Source: CAZWSE01 sp964636575
GTDB taxonomy: Bacteria; Pseudomonadota; Alphaproteobacteria; Rhodobacterales; Rhodobacteraceae
Direction: 5' to 3'
NCBI GenBank assembly: GCA_964636575.1
Contig: CAZWSE010000056.1
Location: 1 to 22,942, forward strand
Length of the DNA stretch: 22,942 nucleotides
The translations under genes and the position numbers were made by a program. The notes beneath the pieces are model-generated. The model made no database searches. It saw nothing but the letters and a program-made list of their open reading frames with translations, and had not been told where the DNA came from. This document shows, in pieces, positions 15,000 to 22,942 of this stretch (position 1 is its first letter; every line of letters starts with the position of its first letter).

Positions 15000-17039
15000 G
15001 TGACAGACCTTGTGACAGATACTGTGGATATCGCCGCACTCGCCCAAGCACACCCTGAACATTGGTCCAAGGCGACCGCAATTCGCGCCCTAACACTGGA
15101 CGCCGTTGCCGCTGCAAATTCTGGACATTCGGGCATGCCCATGGGGATGGCTGATGTTGCAACGGTTCTCTTTGAAAAGCATCTGAAGTTTGACGCGTCT
15201 GCCCCGAACTGGCCGGACCGCGACCGCTTCATTCTGTCTGCCGGTCACGGATCCATGTTGCTGTATTCGCTGCTGCATTTGACCGGCTATGCCGACATGA
15301 CCTTGGACCAGATCAAGAATTTCCGCCAATGGGGCGCTATTACAGCCGGCCATCCAGAGTATGGCCATGCCACTGGGATTGAAACGACGACGGGTCCTTT
15401 AGGACAAGGCATCGCCAATTCGGTCGGCTTTGCCATGGCAGAAGAAATCCAACGTGCGCGGTTCGGCAAGAAGGCCGTTGATCACCACACATATGTCATC
15501 GCTGGCGATGGTTGTCTGATGGAGGGGATCAGCCAAGAGGCTATCACTTTGGCCGGTCGCCATCAGCTCTCAAAATTGATTGTTCTATGGGACAACAACA
15601 ACATCACCATCGATGGGCCTGTCACCCTGTCCGACCGCACCGATCAGGTTGGCCGTTTCAAATCGGCGGGCTGGCAAGTGATTGAGGTCGACGGGCATGA
15701 TCCCGTCGCCATTGATGCCGCTCTGACCCAAGCCAAAAAGGGCAACAAACCTTCGATGGTCGCATGTAAGACCCACATCGCTTTGGGCCATGCAGCCCAA
15801 GATACGTCGAAAGGCCATGGTGCTTTAACAAATGCGGATCAAATGGCAGCCGCAAAAGCCGTATATGGCTGGACAACTGGACCATTCGAAGTGCCCGCGG
15901 ATGTCAAAGCGGCCTGGGAAGCGATTGGGGCTCGCGGCACGCAGACCCGCAAAGATTGGGAAGCGGCGTTCACCACCCTGCCCCAATCCAAGCAAAACGA
16001 GTTTTCGCGCGCCTATGCTCTTGATGCCCCCAAGAAACTGAGCGCTTTGATCAAAGGGCTGAAAAAGCAGATTTCTGAAACGGCCCCCAAGATGGCCACC
16101 CGCGCCAGCAGTGAAAAGGTGCTTGAGGCTGTAAACCCTGTGCTGCCTGAAACGGTGGGCGGCAGTGCTGATTTGACCGGATCGAACAACACAAAGACGT
16201 CTGATCTGGGTGTCTTCGACACTGACAACCGCGCGGGCCGCTATGTCTATTGGGGCATCCGTGAGCACGGTATGGCTGCTGCGATGAACGGTATGGCCCT
16301 GCACGGCGGGATGCGCCCTTATGGCGGCACCTTCATGTGCTTTACCGATTATGCCCGCCCGTCTATGCGCCTTGCCGCTTTGATGAAAATCCCGACTGTT
16401 TTTGTGATGACCCATGACAGCATTGGTCTTGGCGAAGATGGTCCTACCCACCAACCGGTCGAACATCTGGCGATCAGCCGCGCGACACCGAACACCTACG
16501 TTTTTCGCCCGGCAGACACTGTTGAAACGGCTGAAGCTTGGGAAATTGCGCTGACTGCAAAAGAGACCCCATCGGTTCTATCCCTGACCCGCCAAGGCGT
16601 GCCAACCGTTCGGGTAGAGCACAAAACCAAGAACCTGACGGCGCAAGGCGGCTACGTGCTGGCCGACGCGGAGGGCAAACGACAAGTGATCTTGATCGCA
16701 ACTGGCTCTGAGGTGTCGGTCGCGATGGCGGCGCGTGATATCCTTCAAGCAGAGGGTATCGGCACTCGTGTTGTCTCCTTGCCCTGTATGGAGCTTTTCG
16801 CGGCCCAAGACGACGCCTATCGCAAACGGGTGCTTCCGGGCGGTCCAGTGCGCGTGGGTGTAGAAGCGGCTGTTCGCCAAGGCTGGGATCAATGGCTGCT
16901 AGGCGAACGTGGCAAGTCAAACAAAGCCGCGTTCGTCGGGATGGATAGTTTCGGCGCCTCTGCACCTGCGGATGTGCTTTTCGACAAGTTCGGGATCACC
17001 GCCGAAAACGTTGCGGCCCAAGCCAAAGCACTGCTCTAA
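15000..17039 (+). CDS. tkt: Transketolase
   Basis: Transketolase transfers two-carbon ketol units between sugar phosphates (pentose phosphate and Calvin-type interconversions) using thiamine diphosphate and Mg. With the GTG at 15000 the protein has 679 residues, normal for the family, and starts MTDLVTDTVDIAALAQAHPE. AAAGGA lies about 11 bases upstream. The TPP motif begins at G169-D170-G171 and ends at the WDNNNITIDG segment. The catalytic glutamate is E422 in GIREHGMAAAMNGMALHGG. H-rich substrate sites such as SAGHGSMLLY and GLGEDGPTHQPVEH are present. A TTG start at 14934 is possible but adds residues unlike the family. A terminator hairpin follows. Confidence 0.96.
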   Translation: MTDLVTDTVDIAALAQAHPEHWSKATAIRALTLDAVAAANSGHSGMPMGMADVATVLFEKHLKFDASAPNWPDRDRFILSAGHGSMLLYSLLHLTGYADMTLDQIKNFRQWGAITAGHPEYGHATGIETTTGPLGQGIANSVGFAMAEEIQRARFGKKAVDHHTYVIAGDGCLMEGISQEAITLAGRHQLSKLIVLWDNNNITIDGPVTLSDRTDQVGRFKSAGWQVIEVDGHDPVAIDAALTQAKKGNKPSMVACKTHIALGHAAQDTSKGHGALTNADQMAAAKAVYGWTTGPFEVPADVKAAWEAIGARGTQTRKDWEAAFTTLPQSKQNEFSRAYALDAPKKLSALIKGLKKQISETAPKMATRASSEKVLEAVNPVLPETVGGSADLTGSNNTKTSDLGVFDTDNRAGRYVYWGIREHGMAAAMNGMALHGGMRPYGGTFMCFTDYARPSMRLAALMKIPTVFVMTHDSIGLGEDGPTHQPVEHLAISRATPNTYVFRPADTVETAEAWEIALTAKETPSVLSLTRQGVPTVRVEHKTKNLTAQGGYVLADAEGKRQVILIATGSEVSVAMAARDILQAEGIGTRVVSLPCMELFAAQDDAYRKRVLPGGPVRVGVEAAVRQGWDQWLLGERGKSNKAAFVGMDSFGASAPADVLFDKFGITAENVAAQAKALL

Positions 17040-17048
17040 AGCGAATAC

Positions 17049-17082
17049 GGGGCGATCCTTGGTTGGCTCGCCCCCTTCTTTG
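17049..17082 (+). terminator. Intrinsic terminator of tkt
   Basis: GGGGCGA (17049-17055) pairs with TCGCCCC (17068-17074) around a 12-base loop, followed by a C/T-rich tract (CTTCTTTGTT). It sits 10 bases after the tkt stop and ahead of the convergent membrane-protein gene. Confidence 0.7.
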
Positions 17083-17136
17083 TTCAAAATAAATCCCCGC
17101 CGGAGGCATCTAACCTTCGATCAAACACGAAGGCCG

Positions 17137-18099
17137 CTATTTTCCGGTGATGGCTTTATATGTCGGTGCGAGCACTTTGCTTACAATCGGGATAAGGATC
17201 ATTCCAAGGATGATCCCGAACACCCCATCAAGCCCAGCGGTCACCAACCACTTGATGAACCCTTTGCCGGTCTCAAAGCCTGAGGACACCGAATAGGCTG
17301 TGTCCTTGATCCAATCATAGAGCAAGTCAAATTGCAGTTCGTGCAACGAATGGATCACAATGTTCCCGCCCACCCATAGCATAGCTGCAGTGCCAACAAT
17401 CATAAGCAGTTTCAAAAAGTACGGCATGCCGGCGACTATTCCGCGCCCTAAAGAGCGGATAAACCCGACGCGTCCGCGCTGTGCCATTGCAAGCCCTGCA
17501 TCGTCGGCCTTTACGATCAATGCAACCGATCCGTAGACCACAACTGTGATACCAATCGCCACGACTGCCAAGATTGCGGCGCGCATCACCAGACTGTCGG
17601 CTTCAATCTGGGACAGAGCGATGGTCATGATTTCGGCAGATAAAATGAAGTCGGTTTTGATCGCCCCCATCGCCTTTTGCTCTTCCAGATGTGCCGGATC
17701 AATCGGCTGGTCGTCAGATGGACCGTGGTGTTCGTTGTGCTTTACCCAGCCCAAAAGATGCGCGATTTTCTCTGCACCTTCGTAGCACAAGAATGCACCG
17801 CCGAGGATCAACAAAGGCGGGATCAGCCAAGGTGCAAACTCTGACAACACCATGCCCGCGGGCAACAAATACAGAAGTTTGTTCTTGAAAGAGCCCTTGG
17901 CAATGCGCCAAACGATCGGCAATTCGCGCTCTGCGCTGAAACCGGTGACATACTTCGGGGTCACTGCAGCATCGTCGATCACGGCCCCTGCGGCTTTCGC
18001 CCCCGCCTTGGCTGCTTGCCCGATAACGTCGTCCACAGACGCCGCAGCAACCTTTGCGATTGCGGCCACATCGTCCAAAAGCGCGATCAAACCACTCAT
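17137..18099 (-). CDS. DUF808 family inner-membrane protein (YedI-like)
   Basis: This 320-residue polytopic membrane protein belongs to the DUF808 family; the family's function is unknown. The N-terminus (MSGLIALLDDVAAIAKVAA, then DDVIGQAAKAGAKAAGAV) and the segment GGAFLCYEGAEKIAH are characteristic. Several hydrophobic helices follow (for example MRAAILAVVAIGITVVVYG and LLMIVGTAAMLWVGG), and the last ends just before the C-terminal APTYKAITGK. I chose the ATG at 18097-18099, which matches the family N-terminus and has AGAGGTG upstream. An in-frame start at 18219 would add 40 unrelated residues. It is divergent from gap across an inverted repeat. Confidence 0.88.
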   Translation of the reverse strand: MSGLIALLDDVAAIAKVAAASVDDVIGQAAKAGAKAAGAVIDDAAVTPKYVTGFSAERELPIVWRIAKGSFKNKLLYLLPAGMVLSEFAPWLIPPLLILGGAFLCYEGAEKIAHLLGWVKHNEHHGPSDDQPIDPAHLEEQKAMGAIKTDFILSAEIMTIALSQIEADSLVMRAAILAVVAIGITVVVYGSVALIVKADDAGLAMAQRGRVGFIRSLGRGIVAGMPYFLKLLMIVGTAAMLWVGGNIVIHSLHELQFDLLYDWIKDTAYSVSSGFETGKGFIKWLVTAGLDGVFGIILGMILIPIVSKVLAPTYKAITGK

Positions 18100-18186
18100 A
18101 CTGACACCTCTGATTGTCTTTCGCTGGGAAACTAAAGGCTCTGCCGCCACTGACAACCCCAAAGCGGTAAACAGCCAATCCGCTAC

Positions 18187-18217
18187 GTTAGCGCAATCAT
18201 GCGGTATTTGCGCTAAC
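18187..18217. promoter_or_regulatory. Inverted repeat in the DUF808/gap divergent region
   Basis: GTTAGCGCAA (18187-18196) and TTGCGCTAAC (18208-18217) are a perfect 10-base inverted repeat with an 11-base spacer. Each arm is one good half plus a degenerate half of an AGCGCT-centred LacI-type palindrome, and the two centres are 19 bases apart. It lies about 90 bases upstream of the gap ATG and just upstream of the DUF808 gene. The arrangement suggests a dimeric pair of operators for a LacI/GalR-family regulator of carbon metabolism; the regulator is not in this window. Confidence 0.5.
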
Positions 18218-18307
18218 ATACCGATTTTTCGCCATTTTTCGGGTTACGATACCTCTGACCTCTCGGTATATCTGCCGCAAATTCAGCTTAGTCAGGAACT
18301 TTGACCC

Positions 18308-19306
18308 ATGACCCTTACAGTCGGTATTAACGGTTTTGGCCGCATTGGCCGTTGCACTTTGTCTCATATCGCGGCTTCGCGGCACAACGATATTGAGGTG
18401 ATCAAGGTTAACGCGACTGGCCCGATTGAAACTGCAGCCCACTTGATGCGCTATGACAGCGTACACGGGCGGTTCCCAAATGAGATCAAAACCGGCAAAG
18501 GCACCCTTGATCTGGGTCGCGGCCCTATGGAGATGTTCTCAACCTACAAAATGGAAGAGCTTGATTGGTCTGGCTGCGATGTCGTCCTTGAGTGCACCGG
18601 CCAATTTAACGACGGTCACAAGGCGGTTGCCCACATTGAGCGTGGCGCCAAGAAAGTTCTGTTGTCAGCTCCTGGCAAAAACGTCGACCGCACGGTCGTC
18701 TATGGGGTCAACCACGGCGATCTGACCGAAAAGGACGTTATGGTATCCAATGGGTCCTGTACGACCAACTGTCTGGCCCCACTTGCCAAGGCATTGGACG
18801 AATCCGTTGGTATCGACAGCGGCATCATGACAACCATTCACAGTTACACTGGCGACCAGCCGACGCTCGACCGTCGCCACGATGATCTTTACCGCGCCCG
18901 TGCTGCGGCGATGTCGATGATCCCGACCTCAACCGGCGCTGCCAAGGCCCTTGGTGAGGTTTTGCCGAACATGAAAGGCCGTCTTGACGGATCCGCGATC
19001 CGTGTGCCGACCCCGAATGTATCCGCAGTGGATCTGACCTTTGTTGCCGGTCGCGATGTCACCAAGGACGAAGTGAACGCTGCGATGAAGGCCGCTTCTG
19101 AGGGTCCCTTGGGGCATGTTCTGGGGTATGATACGGAACAAAAAGTCTCGGTCGACTTTAACCACACTGAGCATTCCAGCATCTTTGCGCCTGATTTGAC
19201 CAAAGTCGTGGGCAAGCGGTTGGTTCGCGTGATGGCTTGGTATGACAACGAGTGGGCGTTCTCTGTTCGTATGGCGGATGTGGCTGCTGCGATGGGTAAA
19301 CTCTAA
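18308..19306 (+). CDS. gap: Type I glyceraldehyde-3-phosphate dehydrogenase (divergent paralogue)
   Basis: This enzyme converts glyceraldehyde-3-phosphate, phosphate and NAD(P)+ to 1,3-bisphosphoglycerate, or the reverse in gluconeogenesis. The 332-residue protein has the Rossmann motif GINGFGRIGR, catalytic C151 in SNGSCTTNC, catalytic H178 in HSYTGDQPTLDRRH, and C-terminal WYDNEWAFSVRM. Two substitutions stand out. The position after N35 that is normally aspartate (NAD ribose contact, as in IND) is alanine 36 (KVNAT), and SNAS is SNGS. Loss of that aspartate suggests relaxed or NADP preference. The segment DRTVVYGVNH also recalls erythrose-4-phosphate dehydrogenase (Epd), an alternative. 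tkt lies nearby on the same strand. Confidence 0.92.
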   Translation: MTLTVGINGFGRIGRCTLSHIAASRHNDIEVIKVNATGPIETAAHLMRYDSVHGRFPNEIKTGKGTLDLGRGPMEMFSTYKMEELDWSGCDVVLECTGQFNDGHKAVAHIERGAKKVLLSAPGKNVDRTVVYGVNHGDLTEKDVMVSNGSCTTNCLAPLAKALDESVGIDSGIMTTIHSYTGDQPTLDRRHDDLYRARAAAMSMIPTSTGAAKALGEVLPNMKGRLDGSAIRVPTPNVSAVDLTFVAGRDVTKDEVNAAMKAASEGPLGHVLGYDTEQKVSVDFNHTEHSSIFAPDLTKVVGKRLVRVMAWYDNEWAFSVRMADVAAAMGKL

Positions 19307-19336
19307 AACCTTGCGCGCGCGGCGGTGGGCTGGCAT

Positions 19337-19362
19337 ATCCGGCAGACCCTTTGTTGCCGGAT
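19337..19362 (+). terminator. Hairpin after gap, before the small gene
   Basis: ATCCGGCA (19337-19344) and TGCCGGAT (19355-19362) form a perfect 8-bp stem with a 10-base loop, followed by CGAGCCTTTTC. It ends 13 bases before the ATG of the small membrane protein. The T-tract is short, so it may attenuate rather than stop transcription, or it may stabilise the gap mRNA. Confidence 0.4.
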
Positions 19363-19375
19363 CGAGCCTTTTCAA

Positions 19376-19519
19376 ATGACAAACCGCATTGCAATAATTC
19401 TTGGCGTTTTGATCATCCTTGGTCTGATTGTCGATGCAGTGCTGTTTGAATCGGAAAATCTGGTATTCTTGGGCAAGCGTTTTGCTGCCCTGATCGAATG
19501 GATGGCGTTCTGGCGCTAG
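19376..19519 (+). CDS. 47-residue single-helix membrane protein
   Basis: The ATG at 19376 opens a 47-residue frame, MTNRIAIILGVLIILGLI and onward. It has one hydrophobic helix (about residues 4-22) and a polar/aromatic tail ending LIEWMAFWR. From memory, short proteins of this kind follow gap in related genomes and are sometimes mislabelled as GAPDH; it has no such fold. A good ribosome site is lacking, and translation may rely on coupling or on the hairpin upstream. Its stop lies 2 bases from the end of the convergent coaD. Function unknown. Confidence 0.6.
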   Translation: MTNRIAIILGVLIILGLIVDAVLFESENLVFLGKRFAALIEWMAFWR

Positions 19520-19521
19520 GC

Positions 19522-20019
19522 TTAAGCTTTGCCCAATTTGGTTTTCAGCGCCGCTGAGACGGGTGGCGTGACAAAGCTGGAAACGTCGCCGCCGAGGCGC
19601 GCGATTTCTTTGACCAGCTTCGATGCAATCGCCTGATGGCGGGCTTCTGCCATCAAGAACACTGTCTCAACACTATCGTCCAAAACGCGGTTCATGCCGA
19701 CCATTTGATATTCGTATTCAAAATCTGCAACAGCCCGCAGACCCCGGATGATCAGTGTTGCAGACACGTCATTTGCGCAATCAATCAGCAGGTTTTCAAA
19801 GGGATGCACGAAGATCTCAATGCCTGTTTGCGCACTGAGCTTGGCGCATTCGGCCTCTATCATCTCGACCCGCTCTTCCAGTGAAAACAGCGGCCCTTTG
19901 TCTCTGTTGATTGCGACCCCAATCACCAAGCGGTCCACCAAAGCTGCCGCGCGGCGGATGATATCAATGTGCCCCATCGTGATGGGATCAAAAGTGCCGG
20001 GATAAAGGCCAATGCGCAT
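19522..20019 (-). CDS. coaD: Phosphopantetheine adenylyltransferase
   Basis: CoaD catalyses the penultimate step of coenzyme A biosynthesis, adenylating 4'-phosphopantetheine to dephospho-CoA. The 165-residue protein starts MRIGLYPGTFDPITMGHIDI, containing the nucleotidyltransferase T/HxGH-type motif with T9 and H17. The C-terminal region has the family segment IASKLVKEIARLGGDVSSFV. The length is normal. A GAGAG-type ribosome site precedes the start. It converges with the small membrane-protein gene with only 2 bases between stop codons and no evident terminator. Confidence 0.96.
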   Translation of the reverse strand: MRIGLYPGTFDPITMGHIDIIRRAAALVDRLVIGVAINRDKGPLFSLEERVEMIEAECAKLSAQTGIEIFVHPFENLLIDCANDVSATLIIRGLRAVADFEYEYQMVGMNRVLDDSVETVFLMAEARHQAIASKLVKEIARLGGDVSSFVTPPVSAALKTKLGKA

Positions 20020-20114
20020 GGGAACTCTCCTTCGAGAGGGTCATAATTTCAATGCTACGCAACCAACATCAGACCCAACTGAATGGCAAGAGCGGAAAAG
20101 AAAGTGAAGCCGGG

Positions 20115-20549
20115 CTAGTGCCCCATGATCATGCCTTCCAAGGCATCCTTTTCCATTGCCAGCTCAGACAGTCGTGCTTTCACAACGTCGCCCAGTGTCA
20201 CGAGGCCCACCAGTTCACCATTCTCCACAACTGGCATGTGGCGGAACCGGCCATTGGTCATTTTGGTCAACACATCGTCTGATCGGTCTTCGCCCGTGCA
20301 GGTCACCAGTTTTGCTGTCATGTGATCGTCGACCTTGTCTGACAAAACGCTCGCACCGCGTGCTGAAAGCTCCCGTACCACGTCCCGCTCGGACAGGATG
20401 CCTGACGCCTTCTTTCCATCGGGAGACACAACGACCGTCCCGATTTTACGCTCCGCTAAGACTTTGATCGCGTCAGATACAGATGTTCCGGGCTTTACTG
20501 TAACAACCGCGTTCCCCGTTTTGGTTTGAAGAATTTGTTGAACCATCAT
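20115..20549 (-). CDS. CBS-domain pair protein
   Basis: This 144-residue protein is made of two CBS domains (about residues 8-62 and 74-128), a module that binds adenine nucleotides and senses energy state or regulates partners. Typical segments are TVVVSPDGKKASGILSERD in the first and MPVVENGELVGLVTLGDV in the second. It has no fused effector domain, so its target is unknown. A GGAGG ribosome site lies 8 bases before the first ATG (20547-20549). It is placed between a lysR-type gene and coaD, all on the minus strand, with gaps of 62 and 95 bases. Confidence 0.92.
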   Translation of the reverse strand: MMVQQILQTKTGNAVVTVKPGTSVSDAIKVLAERKIGTVVVSPDGKKASGILSERDVVRELSARGASVLSDKVDDHMTAKLVTCTGEDRSDDVLTKMTNGRFRHMPVVENGELVGLVTLGDVVKARLSELAMEKDALEGMIMGH

Positions 20550-20611
20550 GGCAGGATCCTCCCTCGATCACGCTTTCGTTACGCTCAGGTTTGCCGGATA
20601 ATTCAATTCTG

Positions 20612-21508
20612 TCAAGAAATCGCTTCTAGCCGTGCCACTTCTGAGCGAACCCCGTCCGACAGTTCGCGCGCAAACAAAGACAATCGCGCATCATTGCGGT
20701 CGGCTTCGTGCTGGATCAGATAGAACCCGCGTGTCAGGCTAATTTGGTTTGTCAAAACCTTCTGAACATCCGGCGCTGAAGGCATTGCAAAGTCGTGCAC
20801 GATCCCCAGTCCGCCGCCTTGCCGCACCCAGTTGAACTGCACAGAGACCGAGTTGGACGCCAGCGCCACGCGTTCAACCCCAAGGTCCGACAGATAGTCC
20901 AACTCGCTGTCGAAGATCATATCAGGTATGTACCCAACCAACGGGTGGCTCTTTAGGTCTTCAATCCGTTCGATCGCGGGGTGACTTTCCAAATAATCTT
21001 TCGCGGCGGCGAGAGACAGTTTGTAGTCTGTCACCTTTTCCACATGCAGCCGCCCCGGTGTGGGCGCAGATACAGCCAGCGCCATGTCTGCTTCTCTCTT
21101 TGAAAGGTTGAACACACGCGGCAAAGCCACGATTTGAATGTCCAGTTTCGGATGATTTTGCGCAATTTTGGAACATACCTGTGGCAGCAGATAGTTGGCA
21201 GCACCGTCTGGCGCGCCGATACGGACTTGCCCTGTCACCTCATCGCTTTGTCCTATGAGGACGTCTCGGGTCGCCAGCATCGCCTGCTCGGCTTGCAAGG
21301 CCTGATCCAGAACTTTCTGCCCTGCCCCATTCAACACGTATCCCTGCGGTGAGCGTATGAACAATGCCGCGCCCATTGCGCTTTCCAAACGCGACACCCG
21401 CCGTCCGATGGTGGCCGGATCAAGCCGCAGCAAACGTGCCGCGCCCGACAGGCTTTCCCCACGGGCCACCGCCAGAAACACGCGCAGATCATCCCAGTTC
21501 GGGTCCAA
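20612..21508 (-). CDS. LysR family transcriptional regulator next to mmsA
   Basis: This 298-residue LysR-type regulator has an N-terminal helix-turn-helix (MDPNWDDLRVFLAVARGESL, followed by LDPATIGRRVSRLESAMGA). The effector-binding domain begins near residue 90 (VTGQVRIGAPDGAANYLLP). It diverges from methylmalonate-semialdehyde dehydrogenase across a 106-base intergenic region, so control of that valine/propionate-related pathway is a natural guess. I could not identify a confident T-N11-A box there. The ligand is unknown. Confidence 0.92.
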   Translation of the reverse strand: MDPNWDDLRVFLAVARGESLSGAARLLRLDPATIGRRVSRLESAMGAALFIRSPQGYVLNGAGQKVLDQALQAEQAMLATRDVLIGQSDEVTGQVRIGAPDGAANYLLPQVCSKIAQNHPKLDIQIVALPRVFNLSKREADMALAVSAPTPGRLHVEKVTDYKLSLAAAKDYLESHPAIERIEDLKSHPLVGYIPDMIFDSELDYLSDLGVERVALASNSVSVQFNWVRQGGGLGIVHDFAMPSAPDVQKVLTNQISLTRGFYLIQHEADRNDARLSLFARELSDGVRSEVARLEAIS

Positions 21509-21614
21509 GTTTCACCTTTGCATTTTTGCAGTACATACCCTGTAATCTTGCCCCTGTTCACGGCATTTCCGCAAGACTAAACTATAACTACCCTTATCCA
21601 ACCGGAGCTTTCCC

Positions 21615-22942
21615 ATGCAAGAATTGACCCATTATCTAAACGGCGCCCATGTCAAAGGCACGTCTGGACGTTTTGCAGATGTCTTTAACCCTGCAACTGG
21701 AGAGGTTCAGGCGAAAGTTCCTTTGGCCAATGCCGCTGAGATGGATCAGGCCGTCGCCTATGCCTCTGCCGCGCAACCTGCATGGGCAGCAACGAACCCG
21801 CAGCGCCGTGCGCGTGTTTTGATGAAGTTTGTCGATCTGTTGAACCGCGATATGGACAAGCTCGCCGAGGCCTTGTCGCGTGAGCATGGTAAGACATTGC
21901 CCGATGCCGCTGGCGACGTGCAGCGTGGGCTTGAGGTTGTTGAATACTGCATCGGCGCACCGGAGCTGTTGAAGGGCGACTATACTGACAGTGCTGGCCC
22001 CGGAATTGATATGTATTCTATGCGGCAGGCTTTGGGCGTCACTGCCGGCATCACCCCGTTCAACTTTCCTGCCATGATCCCGATGTGGATGTTCGCGCCT
22101 GCCATCGCCTGCGGAAATGCATTTATCCTCAAACCATCTGAGCGTGATCCGTCCGTTCCGTTGATGCTGGCCGAGTTGCTGGAAGAAGCAGGACTGCCAA
22201 AGGGCATTTTGCAGGTCGTCAACGGTGACAAAGAAGCGGTAGATGCGATTTTGGACCATGAGGTGATCCAGTCCATTGGATTTGTCGGCTCGACCCCGAT
22301 TGCCGAATACATTTACGGTCGCGGCTGTTCCAACGGCAAACGCGTGCAGTGCTTTGGTGGGGCCAAGAACCACATGATCATTATGCCGGACGCGGATATG
22401 ACCCAAGCCGCTGATGCGCTTGTTGGCGCAGGTTATGGCGCTGCCGGTGAACGGTGCATGGCCATTTCCGTTGCAGTTGCCGTTGGTGATGACACCGCAG
22501 ACCGCTTGCTTGAAAAGCTGATCCCAAAAGTCGAAGCCTTGAAGGTTGGGCCTTATACTTCTGGCAATGATGTCGACTACGGCCCTGTTGTAACGGCCGC
22601 AGCGAAGTCGAACATTGAGCGTTTGGTTCAAACTGGCATCGATCAGGGTGCGACATTGGCTGTGGATGGTCGTGATTTCAAATTGCAGGGCTATGAAGAC
22701 GGTTTCTTTGTCGGCCCTCACCTGTTTGATAACGTCACCAAGGATATGGACATCTACAAGTACGAGATTTTCGGACCTGTATTGTCGACCATCCGCGCCC
22801 AGACGTATGAAGAGGCCTTGGGGCTGGCGATGGATCACGAATATGGGAATGGCACTGCCATCTTTACCCGTGACGGCGACGCAGCGCGTGATTTTGCAAA
22901 CCGCGTAAACGTCGGCATGGTCGGGATCAACGTGCCCATTCC
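21615..22942 (+). CDS. mmsA: CoA-acylating methylmalonate-semialdehyde dehydrogenase (cut by window edge)
   Basis: MmsA oxidatively decarboxylates (methyl)malonate semialdehyde to propionyl-CoA or acetyl-CoA in valine and myo-inositol catabolism. From the ATG at 21615 (GGAG at 21604-21607) about 442 codons are visible before the edge. Family features are SREHGKTLPDAAGDVQRGLE, GVTAGITPFNFPAMIPMWM, the glycine-rich cofactor segment GFVGSTPIAEYIY, and catalytic C281 in GERCMAI. GGAKNHMIIMPDAD is also seen; it has asparagine where other aldehyde dehydrogenases have the catalytic glutamate, as expected of this CoA-dependent subfamily. The C-terminus lies outside the window. Confidence 0.95.
   Translation, partial: MQELTHYLNGAHVKGTSGRFADVFNPATGEVQAKVPLANAAEMDQAVAYASAAQPAWAATNPQRRARVLMKFVDLLNRDMDKLAEALSREHGKTLPDAAGDVQRGLEVVEYCIGAPELLKGDYTDSAGPGIDMYSMRQALGVTAGITPFNFPAMIPMWMFAPAIACGNAFILKPSERDPSVPLMLAELLEEAGLPKGILQVVNGDKEAVDAILDHEVIQSIGFVGSTPIAEYIYGRGCSNGKRVQCFGGAKNHMIIMPDADMTQAADALVGAGYGAAGERCMAISVAVAVGDDTADRLLEKLIPKVEALKVGPYTSGNDVDYGPVVTAAAKSNIERLVQTGIDQGATLAVDGRDFKLQGYEDGFFVGPHLFDNVTKDMDIYKYEIFGPVLSTIRAQTYEEALGLAMDHEYGNGTAIFTRDGDAARDFANRVNVGMVGINVPI

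Noticed and set aside
18100..18219. Longer start for the DUF808 protein
   Set aside because: It adds 40 residues unlike the family and runs into the operator-like inverted repeat; the ATG at 18099 has a good ribosome site.
19512..19552. GGCGCT...AGCGCC as a terminator between the small gene and coaD
   Set aside because: Only 6 bp of stem with a loop of about 30 bases and lying mostly inside coaD; not convincing.
21636..22838. A 400-codon open frame on the minus strand opposite mmsA
   Set aside because: The plus-strand frame is an unmistakable aldehyde dehydrogenase with all motifs; the minus frame has no recognisable domain and is a codon-bias shadow.
1..22942. Mobile elements, CRISPR array, tRNA or rRNA genes
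   Set aside because: No transposase or integrase frame, no regularly spaced repeats and no cloverleaf-like sequence noticed on either strand.

Overview
This window looks like a chromosomal segment from a marine alphaproteobacterium of the Rhodobacteraceae (Roseobacter group). The reasons are its moderately high GC content, the family character of ArgC, CcmE, ZapA and MmsA, a gene-transfer-agent type holin/endolysin pair, and a fused one-polypeptide indolepyruvate oxidoreductase. It is mostly core metabolism with little accessory DNA. I see no insertion sequence, tRNA, rRNA or CRISPR array. The window cuts ccmF (left edge) and mmsA (right edge). It also contains one 100-N scaffold gap inside purL, which appears to be an assembly artefact.

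Left third (1-8770), all on the minus strand: indolepyruvate oxidoreductase, a PlsC-type acyltransferase, glutamate racemase murI, argC, then cytochrome c maturation genes ccmE and ccmF. A muramidase/holin lysis pair lies between ccmE and ccmF. The lysis pair is overlapping and resembles the genes that release gene transfer agents in this family.

Middle (8771-13863): a LysR regulator diverges from the oxidoreductase across a region holding a T-N11-A palindrome. Downstream lies a compact intergenic stretch with two strong hairpin terminators and what looks like a small stress-type RNA gene. purL follows, then a tight bolA / small membrane protein / grxD cluster (iron-sulfur cluster handling) in which the reading frames overlap.

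Right part (13882-22942): zapA and a coiled-coil partner (cell division) diverge from transketolase. A DUF808 membrane protein diverges from a GAPDH paralogue whose promoter region carries a 10-bp perfect inverted repeat resembling paired LacI-family operators. A 47-residue membrane protein ends 2 bp from the convergent coaD. A CBS-pair protein, a second LysR regulator and a divergently transcribed methylmalonate-semialdehyde dehydrogenase complete the window.

The most notable points are the lysis pair embedded in the ccm cluster, the candidate sRNA at about 9973-10048, the false gap in purL, the operator-like palindromes at 8835 and 18187, and the GAPDH that lacks the usual NAD-specificity aspartate.
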